From Singulisphaera sp. (GTDB lineage: Bacteria; Planctomycetota; Planctomycetia; Isosphaerales; Isosphaeraceae), in assembly GCA_027451445.1 (NCBI GenBank), contig DAIDJG010000002.1, positions 1 through 38,366 of the forward strand: DNA of 38,366 nucleotides. The letters run 5' to 3'. The notes under the pieces were generated by a model that saw only the letters and a program-made list of their open reading frames with translations, was not told where the DNA came from and made no database searches. Of this stretch, positions 16,634-25,966 are shown in pieces. How positions within the stretch are numbered: the stretch's first letter is position 1; every line of letters starts with the position of its first letter. The translations under genes and the position numbers were made by a program.

Positions 16634-16696
16634 TGGCAAATGGCAGATGCAAAATGGCGAATGGCAGATGCAAAATGGCAAATGGCAGACGCGAAA
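16634..16696. repeat. 21-bp direct tandem repeat, three units
   Basis: Three imperfect head-to-tail copies of TGGCAAATGGCAGATGCAAAA occupy 16634-16654, 16655-16675 and 16676-16696. The second unit has one substitution and the third has two. The array sits upstream of the M20 gene and downstream of the TPR gene. On the minus strand it falsely extends the M20 reading frame. Confidence 0.9.
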
Positions 16697-16789
16697 TGAC
16701 CGATGAGAGCTATCATCCGAGCTTCGTCACCCGACATTTCTCATCGGCCATCTTGTGTTTTGCGTGTCGCATCTGCGGTTGAACCGCAC

Positions 16790-17110
16790 TCACTCAAACC
16801 CCATCTGCTTGTTCAAGGCAATCGCCTTCGCGTGCTCAGCTTCGGGGATCTTGCCGCAGCGCTGGTAGATGACGGAGAGGGCGGTGTAACTGAAGGTGTC
16901 GTCGGGTTCGAGCTCGACGACGCGTTTGGCGTGATGAATGGCCTTGTCGACCTCGGCGAGATCGGCGTAAAGCTTCGCGAGCATCCCATGGCCGATGGCG
17001 AAAGCGCTGTCCATGGCGACGGCTTCTTCAAGCTTGGATATCGCGCCCGGCTTGTCGCCCTTGTCGCGGTAGCCGACGGCTTCGTCGTAGAGTTCGTTCG
17101 GAGTAGGCAT
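16790..17110 (-). CDS. Small TPR-repeat protein
   Basis: The 106-residue protein consists almost entirely of about three tetratricopeptide repeats: NELYDEAVGYRDKGDKPGAI, AFAIGHGMLAKLYADLAEVDKAIHHAK and TFSYTALSVIYQRCGKIPEAE. Typical small/large/aromatic TPR positions are visible. It has no signal peptide and probably acts as a cytoplasmic protein-interaction module. It lies 62 bases after the sugar-phosphate isomerase gene on the same strand. The partner is unknown. Confidence 0.85.
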   Translation of the reverse strand: MPTPNELYDEAVGYRDKGDKPGAISKLEEAVAMDSAFAIGHGMLAKLYADLAEVDKAIHHAKRVVELEPDDTFSYTALSVIYQRCGKIPEAEHAKAIALNKQMGFE

Positions 17111-17172
17111 GGAATGAGGTCTCTTGGTGGGCCGTTCGATTCAAAGATCCAGTCCGCAGGTGTCTGCTCGAA

Positions 17173-18051
17173 TTATAGGCAGCCGGAACCGAGTCCAACA
17201 GTGACGGATCGATCGAAGTAGCCGCAGGTCCGCAGGTGTTCCACACTCTGAGCGATTCGGGCCTGGCGTTCCTCCAGTCCGGGCTCCGGCTCGCCGCCGA
17301 TGCCTTCGAGCTCGATCGTATAAGGGCCCGTGAAACCGACCGTGTCGAGGATTTCTCGGATCCGTCGCAAGTCAACGGCCCCGCCGGCGCCGAGGGCCGG
17401 GAAATACCAGTCTTCGAAACCCCCGCGGTTGTCCTTGACGTGGACGTTGCGCACGAGATGCTTGACCCGCTCCAGCTCATCGACCGGGTTCGCGCCTTGG
17501 TTGTAGTAGGCAATGTTCCCGGTATCGAAGTTCAGCCGGATGTGCGGATGCGCCACGTCGTCCATCAAGGCGAGCATGGCAATCGCATTTTGGGTCGGCC
17601 CCTTGTGCGTTTCGAGCGCCACCGTGATCCCCAGACTACCGGCGGTATCGCCGATCCGCCGGAGATGGGACACGATTGTCCGGCGCTCCTCGTCATTCGA
17701 TGGCTGGCCAGCACCCGAGACGACGACCTTCACGCCAAACCAGCGTGCGGCGAACTCAATGCGGCGCTCGGTCAGCGCGACGCCGTCTTCCGTGCGAATG
17801 TCGGCCCCGCCGACATTACAGCCGCTCACCTTGACGCCGTGCTTCTTCAGATGAGCGCAAAACGCGCTGGCCGTGCCATCATCGGCTTTTTCCGTGACCA
17901 CCACCGACTCAGGGATGATGAGTCCCCCGAAGTTGTGACCGCGGAGGGCCAACTCGAGGTGATCGATGCCCGCCGCACGGATGTGCTCAACGGCCGTCCA
18001 GACGCCAGACGGGCCATAGCAGTTGGTAAAGCAGCTCAAGACACGATTCAT
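17173..18051 (-). CDS. Sugar phosphate isomerase/epimerase-like TIM-barrel protein
   Basis: A 292-residue xylose-isomerase-like TIM barrel. The expected divalent-metal ligand segments are visible: Glu in VALETHKGP, Asp in LNFDTGNIAYYNQG, His in VRNVHVKDNRG and Glu in YTIELEGIGGE. Relatives isomerise or epimerise sugars, inositols or their phosphates. The start codon overlaps the stop of the RNase D gene by four bases (ATGA), indicating one transcript and coupled translation. This pairing does not suggest a specific substrate, and none can be named. Confidence 0.87.
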   Translation of the reverse strand: MNRVLSCFTNCYGPSGVWTAVEHIRAAGIDHLELALRGHNFGGLIIPESVVVTEKADDGTASAFCAHLKKHGVKVSGCNVGGADIRTEDGVALTERRIEFAARWFGVKVVVSGAGQPSNDEERRTIVSHLRRIGDTAGSLGITVALETHKGPTQNAIAMLALMDDVAHPHIRLNFDTGNIAYYNQGANPVDELERVKHLVRNVHVKDNRGGFEDWYFPALGAGGAVDLRRIREILDTVGFTGPYTIELEGIGGEPEPGLEERQARIAQSVEHLRTCGYFDRSVTVGLGSGCL

Positions 18052-19298
18052 GCGTCATTCCTCGGAGGGGAGCCACGTTCCTCGGAAGCGGACGCTTCCT
18101 CGCGGCTTGTCATGGGCACCAGCGTGACGGGCACATCGGCCTCCGGGTCCACCACGCGCAAGGCGCAGCGCCCGGAGAGCACATCGAGCAAGGCCTCGCC
18201 GCAAACGATATCACGCCAACCTTTGGCTAACTCGGGGCGACGCTGCTCAGGGCGGCCCTCAGAATTCCAGCGTACGAGCTCTTTCAGATCGGAGACGACA
18301 CCAACGAGGCCGACAGCGACCTTGTTCTGCGCGCAACAACGCGCCAGGGCCGCGTTCATCAGGTTGACGACCATCGACAGCCCCGGCCCCTCTTCGGGGC
18401 GGTCACTGTGCTCCGGGAGAGCGTCCGCAGGAACTTGTTGCGCCTCGGCAATCACCCGCAGGATGTCAGGGCTCCGGCTCAGGAGCTGAGGCCGGTTGAA
18501 GTCGCGCAGCAACTCCAGGTCACGGCGAGTTGCTGGCTGACGCTTGGCGATCGCGACGAGCAGGTCGTCGCGAAGGAGCTGACGGAGCGGCCGGTTGGTG
18601 CGCCGGGCTTCTTCGACCCGCCATTCGGCGAGTCGGCGTGCCACTTCGAGCCCCCGGCGCGATAATTGGTGCAGCCCCGAAAGTCGTCGCCACCGCTCTT
18701 CCTCAGCGCGGCTCTGGATCGCCCCAACGAAGTGCGCAAACTCGTCCTCGGCCCACTCCAAGCGGCCCAACTGGGTCAGGCGGGCCTTGATCGTATCGGC
18801 CATCCCGAGAAGGTAGCGGACGTCGTCCAGGGCATACCGCAGTTGTGCGGGGCTAAGCGGCCGTCGGCGCCAGTCGGTCCGCGTTTCACCCCCGGCGACG
18901 CTCGTCTGAAGGACCTGGTAGACGAGGTTGCCCAAGGAAAGGGGATATCCGAACCCAACCAGCCCGGCCGCGATCTGGACGTCAAACACCCTCGCAGGCA
19001 GCTTGCCCATCTGAAACCGGCAAATTCGCAGGTCCTCGCCCGCGGCGTGCATGACGACTTCGACAGAGGGGTCGACCACCACGTCCCAGAACGGGACCAT
19101 ATCGCCGATCGCGATCGGGTCGATCACCGCCAGCCGGTCGCGCGTGGCGACTTGTACCAGGCAGAGGACCGGCTCGAACGTCTCCTCGGAGACAAACTCC
19201 GTGTCGAAGGCGAAACGGCCCGCCGCGCGCAGATGCGCGACCAGGTCGTGCAGACCGGCTGGAGTTGAGATCAGGGGTGCTTCGTCGTGCTCGGCCAT
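18048..19298 (-). CDS. rnd: Ribonuclease D
   Basis: A 416-residue 3'-5' exoribonuclease of the DEDDy group, which trims tRNA and other stable RNA 3' ends. The exonuclease motifs are FDTEF (Asp32, Glu34), HAAGEDLRICRF and the terminal Tyr/Asp motif RYALDDVRYLL. An HRDC-type helical domain follows (about 205-290). The C-terminal 120 residues are less typical. The ATG at 19298 is preferred over the GTG one codon upstream. It is the first gene of the rnd-isomerase-TPR run. Confidence 0.9.
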   Translation of the reverse strand: MAEHDEAPLISTPAGLHDLVAHLRAAGRFAFDTEFVSEETFEPVLCLVQVATRDRLAVIDPIAIGDMVPFWDVVVDPSVEVVMHAAGEDLRICRFQMGKLPARVFDVQIAAGLVGFGYPLSLGNLVYQVLQTSVAGGETRTDWRRRPLSPAQLRYALDDVRYLLGMADTIKARLTQLGRLEWAEDEFAHFVGAIQSRAEEERWRRLSGLHQLSRRGLEVARRLAEWRVEEARRTNRPLRQLLRDDLLVAIAKRQPATRRDLELLRDFNRPQLLSRSPDILRVIAEAQQVPADALPEHSDRPEEGPGLSMVVNLMNAALARCCAQNKVAVGLVGVVSDLKELVRWNSEGRPEQRRPELAKGWRDIVCGEALLDVLSGRCALRVVDPEADVPVTLVPMTSREEASASEERGSPPRNDA

Positions 19299-19306
19299 CA
19301 CTCAGT

Positions 19307-19376
19307 TCGAAACGCCTGCGCGCGGCCCAATTCCTGATCTGCCGGCGGCCTCGAATTATCGAGTCTGGCGTTTCGA
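19307..19376. repeat. Inverted repeat upstream of rnd
   Basis: TCGAAACGCC (19307-19316) is the perfect complement of GGCGTTTCGA (19367-19376), with 50 bases between the arms. It fills the gap between the alpha/beta hydrolase stop and the RNase D start. There is no T-run, so a terminator is unlikely. It could be a protein-binding site or a structured 5' UTR. Confidence 0.5.
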
Positions 19377-19421
19377 GTTGCAAGGGGTCTGAATGAGTGA
19401 CTGCATTCTGCGAAGCGGGCC

Positions 19422-20195
19422 CTACAATGTGCCCAGGAAATTCAATAGCGCCGCGTTCACCGCGTCCGCATTCTCGAGCGGCGGAAGATGGCCCGCTTTG
19501 GGAATAATCACCGTCTGAGCGTACGGAATGGCGCTTGCGAGCGTCTGAGCGGTCTCGGGGGGCGTGATCACGTCCTCCTGGCCGAACAGCAAGAGCGTCG
19601 GAACGCGGATACTCGAGAGCATCGCCGTGCGATCCGGGCGAGTCGCGAGCCCTCTCAATGCGCCAATGACGCCTCGAGGCGCGGTCGTTTCGAGCATCTT
19701 TCGCACCCGCGCCACCATCTCAGGATAGGCCGCAGCGCTTGACGCAGAGAGAAGTCGAGGAAGCATCGCATCGACGACTGGTTTGACGTCCTGCGCACCT
19801 TCGATCTGTGACGCCATGACCTCCCGGGCTTCCGCCGCGGCGGGAGTGTCCGCCTCGGCTTTCGTGTCCATCAGGATCAAGGCTCGCACCCGTTGTGGGA
19901 ACCGGGCCATGATGGAGAGCGCGACGTAGCCTCCCATCGAAAGGCCACCCAGCACCACGGGCTCGGTCAGTTGAAGGACGTCGAGAAGCTCAATGACGTC
20001 GTCTGCCAGCACGTCCATCGAATAGGTGCCAGGTGGCGCAGCCGAAGCACCATGTCCGCGCAAGTCGGGCAAAATCAAACGATAGCGCGAACCGACGCTC
20101 CCCGTCTGATGTTCCCAGAGCGATCGGTTCAGCGGAAACCCATGCAGCAGCACCACCACCGGACCCGGACCGTGATCGTCGTACGCCAGCAGCAT
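19422..20195 (-). CDS. Alpha/beta-fold hydrolase
   Basis: The 257-residue cytoplasmic hydrolase has the oxyanion-hole motif LLHGFPLNRSLW, the nucleophile elbow GLSMGG (catalytic Ser) and a C-terminal KAGHLPPLENAD carrying the catalytic His. Overall it resembles 3-oxoadipate enol-lactonases and small-molecule esterases, but no pathway neighbours support a specific substrate. GGGAGGA stands six bases before the ATG at 20195. It is divergent from the large heme-binding gene. Confidence 0.88.
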   Translation of the reverse strand: MLLAYDDHGPGPVVVLLHGFPLNRSLWEHQTGSVGSRYRLILPDLRGHGASAAPPGTYSMDVLADDVIELLDVLQLTEPVVLGGLSMGGYVALSIMARFPQRVRALILMDTKAEADTPAAAEAREVMASQIEGAQDVKPVVDAMLPRLLSASSAAAYPEMVARVRKMLETTAPRGVIGALRGLATRPDRTAMLSSIRVPTLLLFGQEDVITPPETAQTLASAIPYAQTVIIPKAGHLPPLENADAVNAALLNFLGTL

Positions 20196-20406
20196 CGCAA
20201 TCCTCCCTCAGGGGACGGAATAAACCACTTGCCAGGCTCGCTCTATCGATATGCAAGAGGGGTGCCGTCAGCGAGAGGAAACTCGCGAGGATTGTGATCG
20301 AGCGCATCTTGAGGGTCTTGTGGATCGAGGAACTTGTCGGCAAAGTGAACGCACTTGGCACCCCATGAAGCTTGCGACCTGCCCGATCGTCCCCACGGTG
20401 TCTCTC

Positions 20407-23400
20407 ATGATCAAGCACGCCCGCCCCGTTTGCATCTTGTGCCTCTGGGTTCTCGCCGCATTTGCAATCCTGTCGACGACACAAATCGCAAGGGGCGATG
20501 AACCCGACCCGCGCCTGGCGGGCTACCGGACGCCACCTGGCTGGAAAGTCACGATTGCCGCAACTGAGCCCCTGGTGATCAATCCCGTCACGATGACTTT
20601 CGGGCTCGACGGGCGTCTCTACGTCGTCGAGTGGCGGGCGGGCCGAGGCCCGAACGATCACATCAAGGTCCTCACCGACACGGACGGCGATGGCAAGTTC
20701 GACAAGGCCGACATGTACATGGACGGTCTCGATCTTCCTGCTGGAGTCCTCTTCTGGGACGGCTGGACCTACGTCACGCTCGACCATGACGTCGTCCGCT
20801 TCCGGGACATGGACGGCGACGGCAAGTTCGAGACGCGCGAGGTGATCGCCTCCGGATTCGGCAACGACGACTCCCATCATCGCGTCTCGGGTATGACGAT
20901 GGGCCCCGACGGGTGGATCTACCTGACCACCGGCGACAGCGACGCGCACGCCAAGGGCTCCGACGGCTCGACCGCAACCGTCCTCCGCTCCGGCGGCGTG
21001 TTCCGCTGCAAGCCCGACGGCTCGCACATGGAAAACGTCGCGTTCGGCATGCGGAACCCCTGGGGGAACATCGCGTTCGACGACGAGTTCCGCATGTTCC
21101 ACACCGACAACGACAACGAAGGCGCACCCGGCTTCACCGGCTGCCGCATCCTGCACGTTGTCGAAGGGGGAGATTACGGCTGGCGCCTCCGTGAAGGAGC
21201 CCGCTGCTGCCAGCCCGACTACGAACGCGCCACCTGGAACGGCGGCCGCCCCGGGCGGCTTGGCTGGATCGCGGAGACGGGGCGCGGCGCACCGGCCGGG
21301 CTTTGCATTCTGAACTCGGCCGCGTTCCCGCCGTCGACTCGCAATCTCCTCGTGTATCCCGACGTGTTCCGCAAGCTCGTGCGCGCCTACAAGCTCAAGC
21401 CCGCGGGAGCCACGTTCACCGTGGGTGAAGCGTTTGAGCTGCTGGGTTCGGAGGATCCCTTGTTTCGTCCCGACGACGCCGAGATCGGGCCTGATGGGGC
21501 CATGTACATCCTCGATTGGCGGACTGACTCAGGTGGCGCGGGGCAGCTTTCGGGGAATGGCAAGACGGGGCGGATCTATCGGGTCACCTGGAGTGGAACG
21601 GACGAAGAGCCGGCCCGGAAGACGTTCGCACCGAACCGGTTCGCTGACTTGAAGTCACGCACGGAGGACGAGCTCATCAAGACGCTTTCGTCCGAGGACT
21701 ATATGATGCGGCGAGAATACAGCCTTGAGTTGATCCGGAGAGGTCAAGGGTTCGAGGCGATCCTCAACGCAAATCAGGACAAGGATGCCGTAGCGCGGAT
21801 TGGCGCACACCGCAAACAACTTGCCGATTTGATCCTGGGTGGCGCGAAAGGCAGTGTCCCGATCGTGGCCAGACGTCACGCCATCCCGGTCCAGATCGCT
21901 TATTCCCCAGGTGATCGCTGGTCGACAATGGCATGCACAGGCGTGTCCGGCCCCATCGATCCCTCACTGGTCAGGCTTGGCTGGGAATTATCTGCGCGAT
22001 TCTCGAATCCCGACGACGCGAACACCGCTGGCGCATTACTCCTCAATGAAGCCGCTCCAGTCGGCGCCATGAGCGATCCCGAGACGCGAGCACTCGCATA
22101 CGCGCTCGGGCGATTCAACAAGGTGCGACATGCCGGACAGGAAGAAGAGACGGACTTCAATGCCTTTGTCCGGGCCGTTGTCCAGCGGTTCGCGATGGCG
22201 CAAGACCAGGCGAAACGGGAGAACTGGACGGGAGGTCGTATCCTCCAAGAAATCCGAAAACAGGCCTCCGAGGCCACCAAGCTCACCAATCAGCAAATCG
22301 TCGCCAATGCGTTGATGACGATGGCCGTCCAGGCACGAACCTCCGATCCCTTCGTCCAGGACGCGATCACACGCGGTCTCGAACGCCTTGCTCCCACGGG
22401 GCTCGAGGCGGTCAAACGCTCCCTCAGCGTGGGCGACGCCAAACACAGAGACGCCGCCCGTTTCATCCTCCAGGGTTGGCGCACCGAAGAGGGCCTCACG
22501 ACCATTCTCGACGAGGCCACGACGAGCCGCGAAATTCCCACAACATCCCGCGCGAACCTGTTTCGGGCTGCGAGAGAGATGGTTACGGCCGTCCCCGCCG
22601 AGCCGATCTGCAAATGGCTCGTCGACGAACCGCATGCACACCCATCGGCGCGCGTCGAGGCAATCCACGTATTGGCCGCTCTGCACCAACGTGCCGCATC
22701 GGCCGCAGGCACGATCATCCCTCAACTCCTCGCGGACGAACAAGCCGAAGTCCGCCGTGCTGCTCTGGGCCTGGCTGCCGAGTTCCGTTCGCCAGCAATC
22801 ATGAAAGGAATTCTCCAGGTTATTGAGTCGGCGAAACACCCGGCGTACGAGCGCCGCCTCGCGCTCGCGGCGCTACGCGGTTACGAGGACAAAACGCTCG
22901 CGCCGATGCTCACCAAAGTTTTTCCGTCGCTCGATGACGCGGGACTCCAGACCGAACTCCTGCGCACGCTCGCGTCGCTCGACTTCCGCGCCGCGGCCGA
23001 ACGCGCCAAGGGCTTGCTCGCCAGTCCGAATCGTGAAGCACGCCAGGAAGCCATCGCACTCCTCGGCCAGAAACCGGACACGGCCCTGGAGGTCGCGCAG
23101 CGCTACAACGCCGGCAAGCTCCCCTCCGAGGATCTCGCCCGCGTCATCGAAGCCGTCAGACCCCACGCGACACCCGAGCTCCAGGCGGCGACGCAGACAC
23201 TCCTCAAGAAGACGCTCCTCGGCGCACCCACCGGCGACGAAGCCAGGCGGCTCCGTGAATACGTCGGCCGGTTCGGCAATCCCGATCGCGGCAAGATCCT
23301 CTACCTCGATACCAAAAAAGTCGGCTGCACCACCTGCCATCGCCTCGAAGGCATCGGCGGCGCCGTTGGACCGGACCTCACACGAATCTACGAGACCCTG

Positions 23401-23715
23401 TCATTCGACAAACGCGTCGAGGCGATCCTCGAGCCCTCGAAGGAGATCAAAGAAGGCTTCGGCACCTTCAAAGTCGCCACCACCGACGGGCGCGTCGTGA
23501 ACGGGCTCCTACTCAGCGATACGCCCGAAGGAGTCACTCTCAAAGACGCACAGGGGCGAGAAGTCCGCATTCCCAAGAAGGAAATCGAAGACAAAGGACC
23601 GGAGAAGACGAGCCTGATGCCCGTGGGAGTGGTCGGCAACCTGTCGTTCAACGAATTCGCGGACTTGCTCTCGTTCCTCGGCGACCGTAAAGCGCAAGAG
23701 AGCCTGCGAAAATAA
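20407..23715 (+). CDS. PVC-type 'membrane-bound dehydrogenase': beta-propeller, HEAT repeats and CxxCH heme domain
   Basis: A protein of about 1102 residues with a signal peptide (1-30, MIKHARPVCILCLWVLAAF). The N-terminal six-bladed propeller (about 40-400) resembles sorbosone/glucose dehydrogenases. Two calcium-loop-like motifs are DTDGDGKFD (from 91) and DMDGDGKFE (from 134). A long helical HEAT-like region follows (about 430-930), then a planctomycete heme-binding domain with CTTCH at 974-978 and GGAVGPDLTRI. It likely oxidises a sugar or alcohol outside the cytoplasm and passes electrons to its heme; the substrate is unknown. ATG 20407 fits the signal peptide; an in-frame ATG at 20365 is less suitable. 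Confidence 0.9.
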   Translation: MIKHARPVCILCLWVLAAFAILSTTQIARGDEPDPRLAGYRTPPGWKVTIAATEPLVINPVTMTFGLDGRLYVVEWRAGRGPNDHIKVLTDTDGDGKFDKADMYMDGLDLPAGVLFWDGWTYVTLDHDVVRFRDMDGDGKFETREVIASGFGNDDSHHRVSGMTMGPDGWIYLTTGDSDAHAKGSDGSTATVLRSGGVFRCKPDGSHMENVAFGMRNPWGNIAFDDEFRMFHTDNDNEGAPGFTGCRILHVVEGGDYGWRLREGARCCQPDYERATWNGGRPGRLGWIAETGRGAPAGLCILNSAAFPPSTRNLLVYPDVFRKLVRAYKLKPAGATFTVGEAFELLGSEDPLFRPDDAEIGPDGAMYILDWRTDSGGAGQLSGNGKTGRIYRVTWSGTDEEPARKTFAPNRFADLKSRTEDELIKTLSSEDYMMRREYSLELIRRGQGFEAILNANQDKDAVARIGAHRKQLADLILGGAKGSVPIVARRHAIPVQIAYSPGDRWSTMACTGVSGPIDPSLVRLGWELSARFSNPDDANTAGALLLNEAAPVGAMSDPETRALAYALGRFNKVRHAGQEEETDFNAFVRAVVQRFAMAQDQAKRENWTGGRILQEIRKQASEATKLTNQQIVANALMTMAVQARTSDPFVQDAITRGLERLAPTGLEAVKRSLSVGDAKHRDAARFILQGWRTEEGLTTILDEATTSREIPTTSRANLFRAAREMVTAVPAEPICKWLVDEPHAHPSARVEAIHVLAALHQRAASAAGTIIPQLLADEQAEVRRAALGLAAEFRSPAIMKGILQVIESAKHPAYERRLALAALRGYEDKTLAPMLTKVFPSLDDAGLQTELLRTLASLDFRAAAERAKGLLASPNREARQEAIALLGQKPDTALEVAQRYNAGKLPSEDLARVIEAVRPHATPELQAATQTLLKKTLLGAPTGDEARRLREYVGRFGNPDRGKILYLDTKKVGCTTCHRLEGIGGAVGPDLTRIYETLSFDKRVEAILEPSKEIKEGFGTFKVATTDGRVVNGLLLSDTPEGVTLKDAQGREVRIPKKEIEDKGPEKTSLMPVGVVGNLSFNEFADLLSFLGDRKAQESLRK

Positions 23716-23724
23716 TGAAGAGTT

Positions 23725-23801
23725 TATCCGCAGATGTCGCAGATGAACGTAGATTTAAGAAATTCTTAATTATCTGCGTCAATCTGCGACATCTGCGGAT
23801 A
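23725..23801. repeat. Long imperfect palindrome between convergent genes
   Basis: A perfect 20-base arm, TATCCGCAGATGTCGCAGAT (23725-23744), is repeated in inverse orientation at 23782-23801. Inside it lie a second imperfect inverted repeat and a central TTAAGAAATTCTTAA palindrome, so nearly the whole 77 bases fold into one hairpin. The unit contains repeated GCAGAT words. It sits between the convergent heme-protein and htpG genes and resembles a dispersed extragenic palindrome. It may also act as a bidirectional terminator. Confidence 0.85.
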
Positions 23802-23819
23802 GGATCTTGGTCTTTTACA

Positions 23820-25703
23820 TTATGCAAGCACGATCGGTGAGCGCTTCTCCGCCGCTTCTTCCATAAATCCTTGAACGCGCGCGACGAGTGCCTCGGGCTC
23901 TTCGACGCCCCCTTCGAGGAGTTGGGCGTTCGCCCAGAGTTGCAGTCCGCACTGCTTGATGAATGGGTCGTGTTCGTGGTTCGTCGAGAGGTTCCCCAGG
24001 CGCCGGATCAAGGGAGAACCGGGGTTCACCTCAAGGATTCGTTTGCCGACGCTGTACTCACGGTTCGCGCGCTGGAGGAGGCGCTGCATCTGGCTGCTGA
24101 GGCCCCCTTCGGCGTTGACGAGGCAGCAGGGGCTGTCCGTCAACCGCTTCGATTCGCGGATTTCCTGAACACGGTCGCCAAGAGCCTCGCGGAAGAGCTC
24201 GAGCACCCGCGCGAAGGCGCCGGTGGGTTGCTCGTCGTCCTTCTTCTCCTCGGTCTCGGAGCCGGGGAGATCGAGCTCGGACGAGTCGATCGAGGTCAGC
24301 GACTTTTCCTGATATTGATGCAAGTTCGAGAGCACAAATTCGTCGATCGGGTCGGTGAGGAAGAGAACTTCCACACCCCGCCGTCGGAAGATCTCGAGGT
24401 TCGGGCTCTTTTGGATCGAGGAGAGATCCGGACCGCTGAAGTAATAGATGTGTTTCTGGTCGGGCAGGGCTCGGCTCAGGTACTCGTCGAGCGAGGTCGG
24501 TTTGTCGGGCCCCTCGGTCTTGGACGAGGAGAAACGCAGGAGCTTGGCGATCCGATCTCGGTTGGCAAAGTCACTGCCAACGCCTTCCTTTAGTACAGGG
24601 CCAAATTCGCGATAGAACTTCAGGTAGTCGTCGTGATTGTCCTTGGCGAGCAGGTCGAGCCGGTCGAAGACGCCTTTCACGAGCGTGTTGCGGATGCGCC
24701 GGATGACCGTGTTGTCCTGGAGCGTTTCGCGAGAGACATTGAGCGGCAGGTCTTCAGAATCCACGAGGCCGTAAAGGAACCGCATGTAGTCCGGCAGCAG
24801 CTCGCGGCAGTCGTGTTGCACCAGAATGCGTTTGGCGCACAGGTTCAAGCCGTGCTCGTCGCGATGGAGTCCGAGCCTCTCGAAGCTGGTGGGCGGACAG
24901 TAAAGGATCGCGCGGAACTGAATCGGTGAATCGGCCGACAGGTGGACGTGCCAGGCGGGCGACTCTTCACTCCGGTGGGTGAGGTGCTGGTAAAATTGCT
25001 TGTACTGCTCCTCGGTCACCTGGCTCTTGGGCTCGACCCAGATGGGTTTCTGGTCATTCACAACCTGACCGTCAATCTTGATCGGGTGCGGAACGAAGCT
25101 GGAATACTTCCGGAGCGCACTCTTGATCTTCCAGTCGTCAACGAAGTCCTTGCAGTCCTCCTTCAAGTGGAGGATCACCTCGGTACCACGCTCCAGGCCA
25201 TCGGCAGGCGTGACACTGAAGGACCCGGTCCCTTCGGACTCCCACTCCCAGCCCGTGCTTTCCTGGTAACTGCGGGTCCGCACGCGTACCCTGTCCGCGA
25301 GCATGAAGGACGAATAGAACCCGACACCGAACTGGCCGATCAGCGAGAGGTCAGTCTTCCCCTGAGCCGTAGCATTCTTGAGAAACTCGAGCGAACCGCT
25401 CCGTGCGATGGTACCCAGGTTCGTCACGAGTTCGTCGTGCGTCATGCCGATCCCGTTGTCGCGAATGACAAGCTCGAGCGCATCCTTACGTGGCTCGATC
25501 ACAATTTCGAGCGGACCCGCGTCGCGTTGGGCATCATCGGTGAGTGCGATGTACCGCATCTTGTCAAGCGCATCGGACGCATTCGATACAAGTTCCCGCA
25601 GCGCGATCTCTCGGCTCTGATAGAGCGAATGCGCGAGCAGGTGGAGTAACTGCTTGATCTCGGCCTGAAACGAAAACTCTTGCTTATCAGCCACGCTCGA
25701 CAT
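23820..25703 (-). CDS. htpG: Molecular chaperone HtpG (Hsp90)
   Basis: This 627-residue ATP-dependent chaperone has all Bergerat-fold ATPase motifs: ELVSNASDALDKMRY, IRDNGIGM and GQFGVGFYSSF. The middle domain has the typical GVVDSEDLPLNVSRE-like segment (here LVDSEDLPLNVSRETLQ), and the C-terminal dimerisation domain is complete. It assists folding of cytoplasmic proteins under stress. The ATG at 25703 gives the normal HtpG N-terminus and has GGAG eight bases upstream; the open frame extends to 25775 without family sequence. It is separated by 263 bases from the upstream mptG gene. Confidence 0.96.
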   Translation of the reverse strand: MSSVADKQEFSFQAEIKQLLHLLAHSLYQSREIALRELVSNASDALDKMRYIALTDDAQRDAGPLEIVIEPRKDALELVIRDNGIGMTHDELVTNLGTIARSGSLEFLKNATAQGKTDLSLIGQFGVGFYSSFMLADRVRVRTRSYQESTGWEWESEGTGSFSVTPADGLERGTEVILHLKEDCKDFVDDWKIKSALRKYSSFVPHPIKIDGQVVNDQKPIWVEPKSQVTEEQYKQFYQHLTHRSEESPAWHVHLSADSPIQFRAILYCPPTSFERLGLHRDEHGLNLCAKRILVQHDCRELLPDYMRFLYGLVDSEDLPLNVSRETLQDNTVIRRIRNTLVKGVFDRLDLLAKDNHDDYLKFYREFGPVLKEGVGSDFANRDRIAKLLRFSSSKTEGPDKPTSLDEYLSRALPDQKHIYYFSGPDLSSIQKSPNLEIFRRRGVEVLFLTDPIDEFVLSNLHQYQEKSLTSIDSSELDLPGSETEEKKDDEQPTGAFARVLELFREALGDRVQEIRESKRLTDSPCCLVNAEGGLSSQMQRLLQRANREYSVGKRILEVNPGSPLIRRLGNLSTNHEHDPFIKQCGLQLWANAQLLEGGVEEPEALVARVQGFMEEAAEKRSPIVLA

Positions 25704-25966
25704 CACCCCATCTCCCCTCATTGACCGGGCTGTCGTCAGCCCGGTTCGACAAACGTCGATCAGCGACGTCATCAACCTAGGGCAAGCGGTGTACCAATTT
25801 GGCAGCGAAGCCGTAAATTGAAACGGCTTCGAATGTTCGGAACGGCGACGTTGACGAACGACGCTCGGTGGCCTGCCACGGGGTCCACAGCCGATCTATT
25901 CGGCTGTCAAAATGGCACCTGGGTTATGCGGATCCTCATAAAGTGGGTTTTTACCCTTTGAGGCTG

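Noticed and set aside
16634-16696. CRISPR array
   Set aside because: The units abut without spacers, are only 21 bases long and number three; no cas genes are present.
19990-21156. 388-codon minus-strand ORF
   Set aside because: It overlaps both the alpha/beta hydrolase start and the heme-protein propeller; its Val/Gly/Asp-rich content is the complement of coding sequence.
25807-25908. Small hairpins between mptG and htpG (GAAGCCGT/ACGGCTTC and AGCCGA/TCGGCT)
   Set aside because: The stems are short and lack T-runs. They could be weak terminators or chance in GC-rich DNA, and are not strong enough to list.
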